In this document: piece by piece, positions 55,220 through 64,000 of the stretch | How the letters are laid out: each line of letters begins with the position of its first letter | Numbering within the stretch: position 1 is the stretch's first letter | Assembly (NCBI RefSeq): GCF_002799245.1 | Contig: NZ_NEQV01000005.1 | Span: 186,001 to 250,000, forward strand | DNA length: 64,000 nt | DNA from: Stenotrophomonas maltophilia | GTDB taxonomy: Bacteria > Pseudomonadota > Gammaproteobacteria > Xanthomonadales > Xanthomonadaceae | Reading direction: 5' to 3' | Notes under the pieces: model-generated | What the model saw: only the letters and a program-made list of their open reading frames with translations | What the model was told of the DNA's origin: nothing | Databases searched by the model: none | Translations under genes and position numbers: made by a program

Positions 55220-58200
55220 CCGCCCCGGGCCACGACCACGGTGCCTCGCCGGCGAGCGACGGCGCCGCCGCCGGCATGCGCGGCGGCCTGGTGGAATTCG
55301 CCACCCGCCGCCGCGTGACCATCGCCATGTGCACGGTCACGCTGCTGCTGTTCGGCCTGATCGCGCTGGGCAACCTCAAGGTCAACCTGCTGCCCGACCT
55401 GAGCTACCCGACGCTGACCGTGCGCACCGAATACACCGGTGCGGCGCCGACCGAAATCGAAACCCTGATCACCCAGCCGGTCGAAGAAGCGGTCGGCGTG
55501 GTCAAGAACCTGCGCAAGCTGAAGTCGGTTTCGCGTACCGGCCAGAGCGATGTGGTGCTGGAGTTCGCCTGGGGCACCAACATGGACCAGGCCAGCCTGG
55601 AGGTGCGCGACAAGATGGAAGCGCTGAACCTGCCGCTGGAGGCCAAGGCCCCGGTGCTGCTGCGCTTCAATCCGTCCACCGAGCCGATCATGCGCCTGGT
55701 GCTGTCGAACAAGGCGGCGCCGACCAGCGATGCCGATGCGGTGCGCGAGCTGACCGGCCTGCGCCGCTATGCCGATGAAGACCTCAAGAAGAAGCTGGAG
55801 CCGGTCACCGGCGTGGCCGCAGTCAAGGTCGGCGGTGGCCTGGAGGACGAGATCCAGGTCGACATCGACCAGCAGAAGCTGGCGCAGCTGAACCTGCCGA
55901 TCGACACCGTCATCAAGCGCCTGAAGGACGAGAACATCAACATTTCCGGCGGCCGCCTGGAGGAGGGCTCGCAGCGCTTCCTGGTGCGTACCGTCAACCA
56001 GTTCGCCGACCTGGAGGAAATCCGCAACCTGCTGGTTACCACCCAGGCTGCCAATGGCAGCGCGGCCGATTCGGCGCTGCAGCAGATGTTCAACATCGCG
56101 GCGTCGACCGGTTCGGCGGCGGCCATCGCGGCGGCGTCGGCGGCACAGAGCGCATCGTCCGGTGGTGGTTCCAGCGTCGTCGCCAACGGCGTGCCGGTAC
56201 GCCTGAAGGACGTGGCCACCGTGCGCCAGGGCTACAAGGAGCGTGAAGCGATCATCCGCCTGGGCGGCAAGGAATCGGTCGAGCTGGCCATCTACAAGGA
56301 AGGCGACGCCAACACCGTGTCCACCGCCGAAGCGCTGCGCAAGCGCCTGGAGCAGATCAAGGGCACGTTCCCGTCGGACGTCGAGCTGACCACCATCGAG
56401 GACCAGTCGCGCTTCATCGAGCACGCCATCGCCGACGTCAAGAAGGATGCCGTGATCGGTGGCCTGCTGGCGATCCTGATCATCTTCCTGTTCCTGCGCG
56501 ATGGCTGGAGCACGTTCGTGATCAGCCTGTCGCTGCCGGTCTCGATCATCGCCACGTTCTTCTTCATGGGCCAGCTCGGCCTGAGCTTGAACGTGATGTC
56601 GCTGGGCGGCCTGGCATTGGCCACCGGCCTGGTGGTGGATGATTCGATCGTGGTGCTGGAGAGCATCGCCAAGGCCCGTGAGCGCGGCCTGGGCATCCTG
56701 CAGGCGGCAATTGCCGGCACCCGCGAAGTGAGCATGGCCGTGGTCGCCTCGACCCTGACCACCATCGCCGTGTTCCTGCCGCTGGTGTTCGTCGACGGCA
56801 TCGCCGGGCAGCTGTTCCGCGACCAGGCGCTGACCGTGGCGATCGCCATCGCAATCTCGTTGCTGGTGTCGATGACCCTGATCCCGATGTTGAGCTCGCT
56901 GAAGGGGCGGCCGCCGCTGGCGTTCCCGGAAGAGGCACCGAACGAAGCGTGGCAGCCGCAGAAGCGCTGGCAGAAGCCGGTTGCGCTGGGCCGCCGTGGC
57001 GTGGTCGCCAGCGTGCGCTGGAGCTTCTATGCGCTGGCCTGGCTTGTGGTGCGCCTGTGGCGTGGGGTGGTGGCGGTGATCGGCCCGGTCATGCGCAAGG
57101 CCAGCGACCTGGCGATGAAGCCCTATGCCGGTGCCGAGCGTGGCTACCTGCGGCTGCTGCCGAGCGCGCTGGCGCATCCCGGCAAGGTGCTGGGCGTGGC
57201 GGCCATCATCTTCGTGGCGACCATGGCGCTGGTACCGATGCTCGGCGCTGACCTGATCCCGCAGCTGGCGCAGGACCGCTTTGAGATGACGGTGAAGCTG
57301 CCGGCCGGTACGCCGCTGAAGCAGACCGATGCGCTGGTGCGCGAGCTGCAGCTGGCGCACGGCAAGGGCGAGGGCGTGGCCTCGCTGTATGGCGTCAGTG
57401 GCAGCGGCACCCGGCTGGATGCCAGCCCGACCGAAAGCGGCGAGAACATCGGCAAGCTGACCGTGGTGATGGAAGGCGGTGGCAACGCGCGCACGGAAGC
57501 GGCGATCACCGAGCGCCTGCGCGGCACCATGAGCCAGCATCCGGGGGCCCAGGTCGACTTCGCGCGGCCGGCGTTGTTCAGCTTCTCCACGCCGCTGGAA
57601 ATCGAACTGCGCGGGCAGGACATGGCCACTCTGGAAGTGGCCGGCCAGCGCCTGGCGGCGATGCTGCGCGGCAATGCGCACTACGCCGATGTGAAGTCGA
57701 CGGTGGAAGAGGGGTTCCCGGAAATCCAGATCCGCTTCGACCAGGAGCGCGCCGGTGCGCTGGGCCTGACCACCCGCCAGATCGCCGACGTCGTGGTGAA
57801 GAAGGTGCGTGGCGACGTGGCCACCCGCTACAGCTTCCGTGATCGCAAGATCGACGTGCTGGTGCGGGCCCAGGAGGGCGACCGCGCCAGCGTGGAGAGC
57901 ATCCGCCGCCTGATCGTCAACCCGGGCAGCACCCGCCCGGTGACGCTGGACTCGGTGGCCGAGGTGGTCGCCACCACCGGCCCCAGCGAGATCCATCGTG
58001 CCGACCAGACCCGGGTCGCCGTGGTGTCGGCCAATCTGCGCGACATCGATCTCGGCGCGGCCATGCGCGAGGTTCAGCAGATGGTCGCCGAGCAGCCGCT
58101 GGGCGCAGGCGTGGGCCTGCACATCGGCGGCCAGGGCGAGGAGCTGGCGCAGGCGGCGAAGTCGCTGATCTTCGCCTTCGGCCTGGCGATCTTCCTGGTC

Positions 58201-58737
58201 TACCTGGTGATGGCCTCGCAGTTCGAATCGCTGCTGCACCCGTTCGTGATCCTGTTCACCATCCCGCTGGCGCTGGTCGGTGCGATCCTGGCGCTGATGC
58301 TGACCGGCAAGCCCATCTCCGTGGTGGTGTTCATCGGCCTGATCCTGCTGGTCGGCCTGGTCACCAAGAACGCGATCATCCTGATCGACAAGGTCAACCA
58401 GCTGCGCGAGGCCGGCGTGGCCAAGCATGAGGCACTGGTGGAAGGTGCGCGCTCACGCCTGCGGCCGATCATCATGACCACGCTGTGCACGCTGTTCGGC
58501 TTCCTGCCGCTGGCGGTGGCGATGGGCGAGGGCGCCGAAGTGCGCGCGCCGATGGCGATCACCGTGATCGGTGGCCTGCTGGTGTCGACCCTGCTGACCC
58601 TGCTGGTGATCCCGGTGGTGTACGACCTGATGGATCGTCGTGGCGACGCCTACTACCGCGAGCGCGGCCGCAAGCATGCCGGTGAAGGCCTGCGCGGCGA
58701 TGAAGGCAACACGGCGGGCGTGGAGGAACCGGCATGA
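55216..58737 (+). CDS. RND efflux pump subunit 1 (long form)
   Basis: A protein of 1173 residues, longer than the usual 1020-1050. The architecture is that of an HAE-type RND pump: TM1 after residue 30, TM4 proton-relay Asp pair in GLVVDDSIVVLESI, and late membrane segments with LIFAFGLAIFLVYLVMASQF and LVGLVTKNAIILIDKV. Two additions explain the extra length: an Ala/Ser-rich insert at about residues 278-321 (SAAAIAAASAAQS) in the porter domain, and a long cytoplasmic loop between the halves at about 560-640. Substrate unknown. It overlaps both neighbours by 4 bases. Confidence 0.92.
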   Translation: MTAPGHDHGASPASDGAAAGMRGGLVEFATRRRVTIAMCTVTLLLFGLIALGNLKVNLLPDLSYPTLTVRTEYTGAAPTEIETLITQPVEEAVGVVKNLRKLKSVSRTGQSDVVLEFAWGTNMDQASLEVRDKMEALNLPLEAKAPVLLRFNPSTEPIMRLVLSNKAAPTSDADAVRELTGLRRYADEDLKKKLEPVTGVAAVKVGGGLEDEIQVDIDQQKLAQLNLPIDTVIKRLKDENINISGGRLEEGSQRFLVRTVNQFADLEEIRNLLVTTQAANGSAADSALQQMFNIAASTGSAAAIAAASAAQSASSGGGSSVVANGVPVRLKDVATVRQGYKEREAIIRLGGKESVELAIYKEGDANTVSTAEALRKRLEQIKGTFPSDVELTTIEDQSRFIEHAIADVKKDAVIGGLLAILIIFLFLRDGWSTFVISLSLPVSIIATFFFMGQLGLSLNVMSLGGLALATGLVVDDSIVVLESIAKARERGLGILQAAIAGTREVSMAVVASTLTTIAVFLPLVFVDGIAGQLFRDQALTVAIAIAISLLVSMTLIPMLSSLKGRPPLAFPEEAPNEAWQPQKRWQKPVALGRRGVVASVRWSFYALAWLVVRLWRGVVAVIGPVMRKASDLAMKPYAGAERGYLRLLPSALAHPGKVLGVAAIIFVATMALVPMLGADLIPQLAQDRFEMTVKLPAGTPLKQTDALVRELQLAHGKGEGVASLYGVSGSGTRLDASPTESGENIGKLTVVMEGGGNARTEAAITERLRGTMSQHPGAQVDFARPALFSFSTPLEIELRGQDMATLEVAGQRLAAMLRGNAHYADVKSTVEEGFPEIQIRFDQERAGALGLTTRQIADVVVKKVRGDVATRYSFRDRKIDVLVRAQEGDRASVESIRRLIVNPGSTRPVTLDSVAEVVATTGPSEIHRADQTRVAVVSANLRDIDLGAAMREVQQMVAEQPLGAGVGLHIGGQGEELAQAAKSLIFAFGLAIFLVYLVMASQFESLLHPFVILFTIPLALVGAILALMLTGKPISVVVFIGLILLVGLVTKNAIILIDKVNQLREAGVAKHEALVEGARSRLRPIIMTTLCTLFGFLPLAVAMGEGAEVRAPMAITVIGGLLVSTLLTLLVIPVVYDLMDRRGDAYYRERGRKHAGEGLRGDEGNTAGVEEPA

Positions 58738-61700
58738 GCGTTGCCGAGTTCTCCATCCGCCGCCCGGTCACCACCATCATGTGCTTCGTGTCGCTGGTGG
58801 TGATCGGCCTGATCGCTTCGTTCCGGCTGCCGCTGGAGGCGCTGCCGGACATCTCCGCGCCGTTCCTGTTCGTGCAGATTCCGTACACCGGCTCGACCCC
58901 GGAGGAAGTGGAGCGGACCATCATCCGTCCGGTCGAGGAATCGCTGGCGACGATGACCGGCATCAAGCGCATGCGCTCGTCGGCAACCTCCGAGGCGGCG
59001 CTGATCTACATCGAGTTCAGCGACTGGGACCGCGACATTGCGATTGCCGCGTCAGACGCGCGCGAGCGTATCGACGCGATCCGCAGCGATCTGCCCGACG
59101 ACCTGCAGCGCTACAACGTGTTCAAGTGGTCCAGCAGTGACCAGCCCGTGTTGAAGGTGCGACTGGCCAGCACCACCGATCTGACCACTGCCTATGACAT
59201 GCTTGACCGCGAGTTCAAGCGGCGCATCGAGCGTATCCCCGGCGTGGCCCGGGTCGACATCACCGGCGCGCCGCCGAACGAGGTGGAGATCGCCATCGAT
59301 CCGAACCGGCTCAACGCGCACGGACTGAGCATCAACGAGCTGAGCGAGCGCCTGCGCACGCTGAACTTCTCGATTTCGGCCGGGCAGATCGACGACAACG
59401 GCCAGCGCGTGCGCGTGCAGCCGGTGGGCGAGATCACCGACCTGCAGGAAATGCGCGACCTGGTGATCAACGCCAAGGGCCTGCGTCTGGGCGACATCGC
59501 CGATGTCCGCCTGAAGCCGGCGCGGATGAACTACGGGCGCCGCCTGGACGGGAACCCGGCGGTGGGCCTGGATATCTTCAAGGAGCGCAGTGCCAATCTG
59601 GTGGACGTCTCGCGTGCTGCGCTGGCCGAAGTCGAGGCGATCCGCGCGCAGCCGTCGATGCGTGACGTGCAGATCAAGGTGATCGACAACCAGGGCAAGG
59701 CGGTGACGTCCTCGCTTCTGGAGCTGGCCGAGGCCGGTGCGGTCGGCCTGATCCTGTCGGTGACGGTACTGTTCTTCTTCCTGCGCCATTGGCCGTCAAC
59801 GCTGATGGTGACCCTGGCCATTCCGATCTGCTTCACCATCACCCTGGGCTTCATGTACTTCGTCGGGGTGACGCTGAACATCCTGACCATGATGGGCCTG
59901 CTGCTCGCCGTGGGCATGCTGGTCGACAATGCCGTGGTGGTGGTGGAAAGCATCTACCAGGAGCGCGAGCGCATGCCGGGGCAGCCACGGCTGGCCTCGA
60001 TCATCGGCACCCGCAACGTGGCCATCGCGCTCAGCGCGGGTACGCTGTGCCATTGCATCGTGTTCGTGCCGAACCTGTTCGGCGAGACCAACAACATCAG
60101 CATCTTCATGGCGCAGATCGCGATCACCATCTCGGTCTCTCTGCTGGCCTCGTGGCTGGTCGCGGTCAGCCTGATCCCGATGTTGTCCGCACGCATGGCC
60201 ACGCCCAAGCTGGTGCACTCGCAGACCGGCCTGATCGCGCGCCTGCAGCGGCGCTACGCGCAGCTGCTGGACTGGTCGCTGCATCACCGCGGCTGGAGCC
60301 TGCTCGGCATCCTGCTGGTGGTGCTGGTCAGCCTGGTGCCGATGAAGCTGACCAAGATCGACATGTTCGGTGGCGAGGGCGGCAAGGACATCTTCATCGG
60401 CTACATGTGGAAGGGCGCCTACACCTACCGGCAGATGTCCGAGGAAGTGGCGCGGGTGGAGAACTGGATCGACCAGAACCGCGAGCGCCTGCACGTGAAG
60501 CAGGTGTACTCCTGGTACAGCGAGCAGGAAGGCAGCTCCACGGTGGTCACCCTGGATGAAAAGTACGCCAAGGACATCAAGGCGCTGCAGGAGGAACTGC
60601 GCAAGGGCCTGCCGAAGTCGGCCCGCACCGACTACTTCGTCGGCAACCAGGGCGGCGATGGCGGTGGTGGCAGCAACCAGGGCGTGCAGGTGCAGCTGGT
60701 GGGCGACTCCAGCTCGATGCTGCAGGAGATCGGCCAGGAAGTGGTGCCGTTGCTGGCGCAGCGTGCCGAACTGCGTGACGTGCGCATTGACAACGGCGAG
60801 AAGGGCGGTGAGCTGAAGGTGCGTGTCGACCGCGAGCGTGCTGCGGCATTCGGCTTCAATGCCGAGCAGGTGGCCAGCTTCGTCGGGCTGGCCCTGCGCG
60901 GCGCGCCGATGCGCGAGTTCCGGCGTGGCGACAATGAAGTGCCGGTGTGGGTGCGCTTTGCCGGCGCCGAGCAGAGCAGCCCGGAAGACCTGGCTGGTTT
61001 CAGCGTGCGTACCGGCGATGGCCGTAGCGTCCCGTTGCTGAGCCTGGTCACCGTGGACGTGGGATCGTCTGCGACCCAGATCGGCCGCACCAACCGCCAG
61101 ACCACGTTGACCATCAAGGCCAATCTGGCCGGGAAGATAACTGCACCGGACGGGCGCAAGGCGATTGAAGCCGTGCTCAAGCCGATGAACTTCCCGGCCG
61201 GCTATGGCTTCACCTTCGACGGCGGCGACTATGGCAACGATGATGAGGCCATGCAGCAGATGGTGTTCAACCTGCTGATCGCGCTGGTGATGATCTACGT
61301 GGTGATGGCGGCGGTGTTCGAGTCGCTGCTGTTCCCGGCGGCGATCATGAGCGGCGTGCTGTTCTCGATCTTCGGCGTGTTCTGGCTGTTCTGGATCACC
61401 GGCACCTCGTTCGGGATCATGTCCTTCATTGGCATCCTGGTGCTGATGGGCGTGGTGGTGAACAACGGCATCGTGATGATCGAGCACATCAACAACCTGC
61501 GGCGCAGTGGCATGGGCCGCACCCAGGCGCTGGTGGAAGGCTCACGCGAACGCCTGCGCCCGATCATGATGACCATGGGCACGGCGATCCTGGCGATGGT
61601 GCCGATCTCGCTGACCGATACGCAGATGTTCGGCAATGGGCCGGAGTATTCGCCGATGGCGCGCGCGATTGCCGGCGGCCTGGCGTTCTCGACCGTGGTC

Positions 61701-61820
61701 AGCCTGCTGTTCCTGCCGACGATCTATGCGGTGCTCGACGACCTGCGCAATGCCGTGACGCGGTTGATCCGCCGTGCGCGCGGCCTGGAGATGGGAGAGC
61801 CGGGCGCTGCCCGGTTGTAG
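58734..61820 (+). CDS. RND efflux pump subunit 2
   Basis: A protein of 1028 residues, of normal RND length. TM4 has GMLVDNAVVVVESI, so one Asp of the usual pair is Asn, a known pattern in part of the superfamily. The porter domain contains a Gly-rich loop (GGDGGGGSNQG near residue 641). Two pump genes after one adaptor suggest a mixed pump as in MdtBC. No outer-membrane channel gene follows. The TAG stop belongs to the head of a SMAG palindrome. Confidence 0.92.
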   Translation: MSVAEFSIRRPVTTIMCFVSLVVIGLIASFRLPLEALPDISAPFLFVQIPYTGSTPEEVERTIIRPVEESLATMTGIKRMRSSATSEAALIYIEFSDWDRDIAIAASDARERIDAIRSDLPDDLQRYNVFKWSSSDQPVLKVRLASTTDLTTAYDMLDREFKRRIERIPGVARVDITGAPPNEVEIAIDPNRLNAHGLSINELSERLRTLNFSISAGQIDDNGQRVRVQPVGEITDLQEMRDLVINAKGLRLGDIADVRLKPARMNYGRRLDGNPAVGLDIFKERSANLVDVSRAALAEVEAIRAQPSMRDVQIKVIDNQGKAVTSSLLELAEAGAVGLILSVTVLFFFLRHWPSTLMVTLAIPICFTITLGFMYFVGVTLNILTMMGLLLAVGMLVDNAVVVVESIYQERERMPGQPRLASIIGTRNVAIALSAGTLCHCIVFVPNLFGETNNISIFMAQIAITISVSLLASWLVAVSLIPMLSARMATPKLVHSQTGLIARLQRRYAQLLDWSLHHRGWSLLGILLVVLVSLVPMKLTKIDMFGGEGGKDIFIGYMWKGAYTYRQMSEEVARVENWIDQNRERLHVKQVYSWYSEQEGSSTVVTLDEKYAKDIKALQEELRKGLPKSARTDYFVGNQGGDGGGGSNQGVQVQLVGDSSSMLQEIGQEVVPLLAQRAELRDVRIDNGEKGGELKVRVDRERAAAFGFNAEQVASFVGLALRGAPMREFRRGDNEVPVWVRFAGAEQSSPEDLAGFSVRTGDGRSVPLLSLVTVDVGSSATQIGRTNRQTTLTIKANLAGKITAPDGRKAIEAVLKPMNFPAGYGFTFDGGDYGNDDEAMQQMVFNLLIALVMIYVVMAAVFESLLFPAAIMSGVLFSIFGVFWLFWITGTSFGIMSFIGILVLMGVVVNNGIVMIEHINNLRRSGMGRTQALVEGSRERLRPIMMTMGTAILAMVPISLTDTQMFGNGPEYSPMARAIAGGLAFSTVVSLLFLPTIYAVLDDLRNAVTRLIRRARGLEMGEPGAARL

Positions 61821-61840
61821 TGGTCGAGCCTGCTCGACCG
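61817..61840. repeat. SMAG palindrome at the end of the RND operon
   Basis: GTAGTGGTCGAGCCTGCTCG; its GTAG at 61817-61820 supplies the TAG stop of the second pump gene. Confidence 0.82.
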
Positions 61841-61866
61841 TAAGCGGCGCCAACGTGTTGTGGTGT

Positions 61867-61909
61867 GGGGGAGGCCGGTCGTAGTGGGGCGGCCTCCCCC
61901 TTTTTTTTT
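61867..61909 (+). terminator. Terminator of the RND operon
   Basis: A 10-bp stem, GGGGGAGGCC (61867-61876) with GGCCTCCCCC (61891-61900), a 14-base loop holding another GTAG, then nine T. Convergent with the PhyH-type gene, which stops at 61909. Confidence 0.92.
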
Positions 61910-62754
61910 CAGGCGCGGCGCAGGAACCAGGTGCGGCGGGTGTACTCGTGGCCGAAGTCGACCTGGCCAAAGCGGGCGATCTCGCGCTCGCCCCGACGGT
62001 AATAGCGCCAGGATGCTTTGGCGGACGGCGGGGTCTGCCCATAGAAAACATCCATGTGGCCCACGGGCATCGACTTCGGGGTCACGTGCATGACCACGCT
62101 GCGACGGGTTCCGGCAGAGGGGTGCGGGGCACCGCCGTGGAACAGTTGTGGATGCCACACGATCACATCACCCGGCTCCACATGCACCGGTTGCGCCTGC
62201 AGTCCAGCTTCTTCGCACTGGCGCGCCACTGCGTTCTGGTAAGCGGCCCAGCCTTCGCCGGACATCGGGCTTACCGGCCCGTCCCCGAATACCTCACGGC
62301 GCATTGCCTGAAGGTCGATGGGAGGAAGCAGGTGGCTGCCGGGCACCACCCGTAGCGGACCGTTGCTGTCGTCGACGGCATCCAGCGCCGTCCATACGCC
62401 CATGTAGCGTTCACCCGGCGAGGTGCAGAACACGGGCGTGTCGCGATGCAGGGGCTGCTCGGATCCACGCTCGTAGTACAAGCTGGTATAGAGCGTTGTC
62501 GATTCACCCAGGAACCGATCACAGACGTCGATGGCCGCGTTGTCAGTAAGCAGGCGGGTGATCGCGTCGACCACCAGATGCAGGTTGACAACCCGGTACA
62601 GGCGCTGGTGTTCGTCGAGGTTGCGTGCAACGGCCTTGGGGTTCCGCTGCTTGAAGCGCCCGATGCGCTGGTTGATGTCCTCCACCAGGCCTGGCGCGAT
62701 GGCCTGGCGGACCACCACGAAGCCATCCCGCATTAGTGCGTCGAATGCATCCAT
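61909..62754 (-). CDS. Phytanoyl-CoA dioxygenase (PhyH) family protein
   Basis: A protein of 281 residues from ATG 62754. It is an iron(II)/2-oxoglutarate dioxygenase: the metal triad is HRD in QPLHRDTPVF and a later His in HGGAPHPSAGTRRS, where the following Arg holds 2-oxoglutarate. WTALDAVDDSNGPLRVVPGSH is the family core. The substrate is unknown; such enzymes hydroxylate lipids, amino acids and natural products. It is opposite the TraB-like gene's downstream side with 50 bases between, same strand. Confidence 0.92.
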   Translation of the reverse strand: MDAFDALMRDGFVVVRQAIAPGLVEDINQRIGRFKQRNPKAVARNLDEHQRLYRVVNLHLVVDAITRLLTDNAAIDVCDRFLGESTTLYTSLYYERGSEQPLHRDTPVFCTSPGERYMGVWTALDAVDDSNGPLRVVPGSHLLPPIDLQAMRREVFGDGPVSPMSGEGWAAYQNAVARQCEEAGLQAQPVHVEPGDVIVWHPQLFHGGAPHPSAGTRRSVVMHVTPKSMPVGHMDVFYGQTPPSAKASWRYYRRGEREIARFGQVDFGHEYTRRTWFLRRA

Positions 62755-62804
62755 TTCCCAGTTCCGTCTGAAAAGAATCAGTGTAGCGGCTGCAAGGTGG
62801 CGAC

Positions 62805-64000
62805 TCAGCCCGCCACCTTGCCCCATACCTTGAAGGTGGTCAGCCACAGGCCGAGCATGCTGCCGAGATTGGTCAGCATGAAGGTCAGCACCACGCGGGT
62901 AACGCGATTGCGGTACCAGCCCTTCAGGCTCTGCGCATCGTCACGCAGCTTCAGGAAGTCTTCGTAGGCGGGCTTGCGCAGGCGCGCTTCCACCAGCGCC
63001 GAGAACGCACCGGTCGGGATGCTCAGGCGGAATGGCTTGAACGGGGCCACCGCGATTGCGGTGAGGATGCTCAGCGGGTGGCCGCCGGCCAGCAGGCAGC
63101 CCAGGCCCGCCAGGCCACCGGTATACATCGCCCAGGTCGCCAGCAGCTCGGTGCCCACGCCCAGGCCGCCGCGGTAGAAGCCCACGCCGATGCCGGTCGC
63201 CACGATCGCCAGGATGCCGAGCGTGAACCACGGAATGTTGCGCTTCTTCGGCACAGCCTCCAGCTCTGCGCGCAGCGGCGCCGGCGCCTCGGTGTCGGTT
63301 TCCAGGTAGCGCGCCAGCCCGGCCAGGTGACCGGCACCGACCACTGCCAGCACTTCGCGCTGGTGCGGGTCGTGCGCTTCGCGCAGGCGCGTGGCCATGT
63401 AACGGTCGCGCTCACCGATGATGGTCTCGTACAGCGCCGGGCTCTCGCTGGCGAACTCACCGAAGCTCGATTCCAGCATGTCGCCCTGCTTGAGCTTCTC
63501 GATCTCGTTCTCGCCCACTTCCTCGGACGAGAACAGGCCGGCGCCAAGCCCGGCGACCAGTTTCAGCTTGCCGAAGAAACCCAGCCGCTGCGACGCACGG
63601 CGGAAGGTCAGGCCAACCTCGCGGTCGATCAGGTGCACGGGCAGGTCGCGTTCGCGCGCCAGCTCCACCGCACGCTTCAGCTCGGCACCGGGCTCGATGT
63701 CGAGCTGTTCGGCCAGGCGGCGCTGGTAGGCGGACAGGGCCAGGTTGGCGGCGAACAGGGCGACGCGGCCCTTGCGGATCACCTCGACCAGGTCGAGCTT
63801 GGCCAGCGTGTCCGGGTCGCTCAGCGCCTGCAGGCGCTGCGGGTCCAGCTCGACGGCCACCGCATCGAAGCGGCCGCTGTCGATGGCCTTTTCCACGGCC
63901 TCGACGCTGGCGCGTGAGACGTGGGCGGTGCCCAGCAGGGTGTAACGCACGCCGTCGCGTTCAACGACGCGCACCGGCTGACCGGCGAACAGGTCGTCAC
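62805..64000 (-). CDS. TraB/PrgY-family membrane protein, cut by window edge
   Basis: 389 residues are visible from GTG 63974, but the frame stays open to the edge (reading DDLFAGQPVRVV), so the true start is probably just outside. The N-terminal domain resembles the TraB/TIKI (EreA-like) fold: GTAHVSRASVEAVEKAI, AVAVELDPQRLQAL and the late AVVGAGHLAGL with its His. Three or four membrane segments form the C-terminus (FTLGILAIVATGIGVGFY and others). PrgY, a relative, degrades or blocks a pheromone peptide, and TIKI is a metalloprotease. Whether this one is active is unknown. Confidence 0.88.
   Translation of the reverse strand, partial: DDLFAGQPVRVVERDGVRYTLLGTAHVSRASVEAVEKAIDSGRFDAVAVELDPQRLQALSDPDTLAKLDLVEVIRKGRVALFAANLALSAYQRRLAEQLDIEPGAELKRAVELARERDLPVHLIDREVGLTFRRASQRLGFFGKLKLVAGLGAGLFSSEEVGENEIEKLKQGDMLESSFGEFASESPALYETIIGERDRYMATRLREAHDPHQREVLAVVGAGHLAGLARYLETDTEAPAPLRAELEAVPKKRNIPWFTLGILAIVATGIGVGFYRGGLGVGTELLATWAMYTGGLAGLGCLLAGGHPLSILTAIAVAPFKPFRLSIPTGAFSALVEARLRKPAYEDFLKLRDDAQSLKGWYRNRVTRVVLTFMLTNLGSMLGLWLTTFKVWGKVAG

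Overview
This window looks like a chromosomal segment of a Stenotrophomonas species, most likely of the S. maltophilia complex. Coding GC is high. The gaps between genes carry many short palindromes with a GTAG head, matching the SMAG class of REP elements known from S. maltophilia, and many genes (RatA/RnfH beside SmpB, BamE/OmlA divergent from Fur, FabV, a FimX-type protein) fit Xanthomonadaceae. I saw no prophage, insertion sequence, CRISPR array, rRNA or tRNA gene. About 53 protein genes are called; the first and last are cut by the window edges.

Layout. 1-2312: two receiver-like proteins that both appear to lack the phosphoacceptor Asp, a DUF4388 protein and a small membrane protein. 2528-4714: smpB, ratA-rnfH, bamE and fur. 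4843-7114: a secreted SGNH hydrolase divergent from a LysR regulator. 7268-14071: recN, then the heat-shock cluster hrcA-grpE-dnaK-dnaJ with heat-shock promoter candidates before grpE and dnaK. 14224-18895: an AraC regulator divergent from an Fsr-type exporter, then pdxY-tyrA. 19110-27024: a small orphan protein, an MsbA-like exporter with a YigZ protein, a sigma/anti-sigma pair, a large GAF-GAF-GGDEF-EAL enzyme and a LOG-type nucleotide hydrolase. 27218-34737: a class III aminotransferase, then queA, tgt, yajC, secD, secF (queuosine and Sec export). 35347-45535: fabV, a FimX-like degenerate GGDEF/EAL protein, an HI0933 flavoprotein with yaeQ, a pseudouridine synthase, yaiI, a cold-shock gene, a GST and selO. 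46065-52495: apt, dbpA, yeiH with its LysR regulator, and uup. 53008-64000: two c-type cytochromes, a three-gene RND efflux operon with two pump subunits, a PhyH-type dioxygenase and a TraB-family membrane protein.

The most unusual content lies between genes. A composite repeat occurs at four places (about 16305-16590, 16640-16835, 34861-35207, 45718-45994), with a remnant at 50437-50587. It has a fixed module order and a core of about 101-104 or 182 nt whose long outer stem and inner hairpin keep their pairing while the bases change between copies, as expected if folding is selected. The plus-strand copies end just upstream of pdxY, fabV, apt and uup. A second, GGGGTCAGATCC-type palindrome family forms part of some copies and also stands alone. 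Palindromes have also been amplified into tandem arrays with unit lengths of 22, 35/36, 37, 50 and 132 bp, and in three places a repeat supplies the stop codon of a gene.
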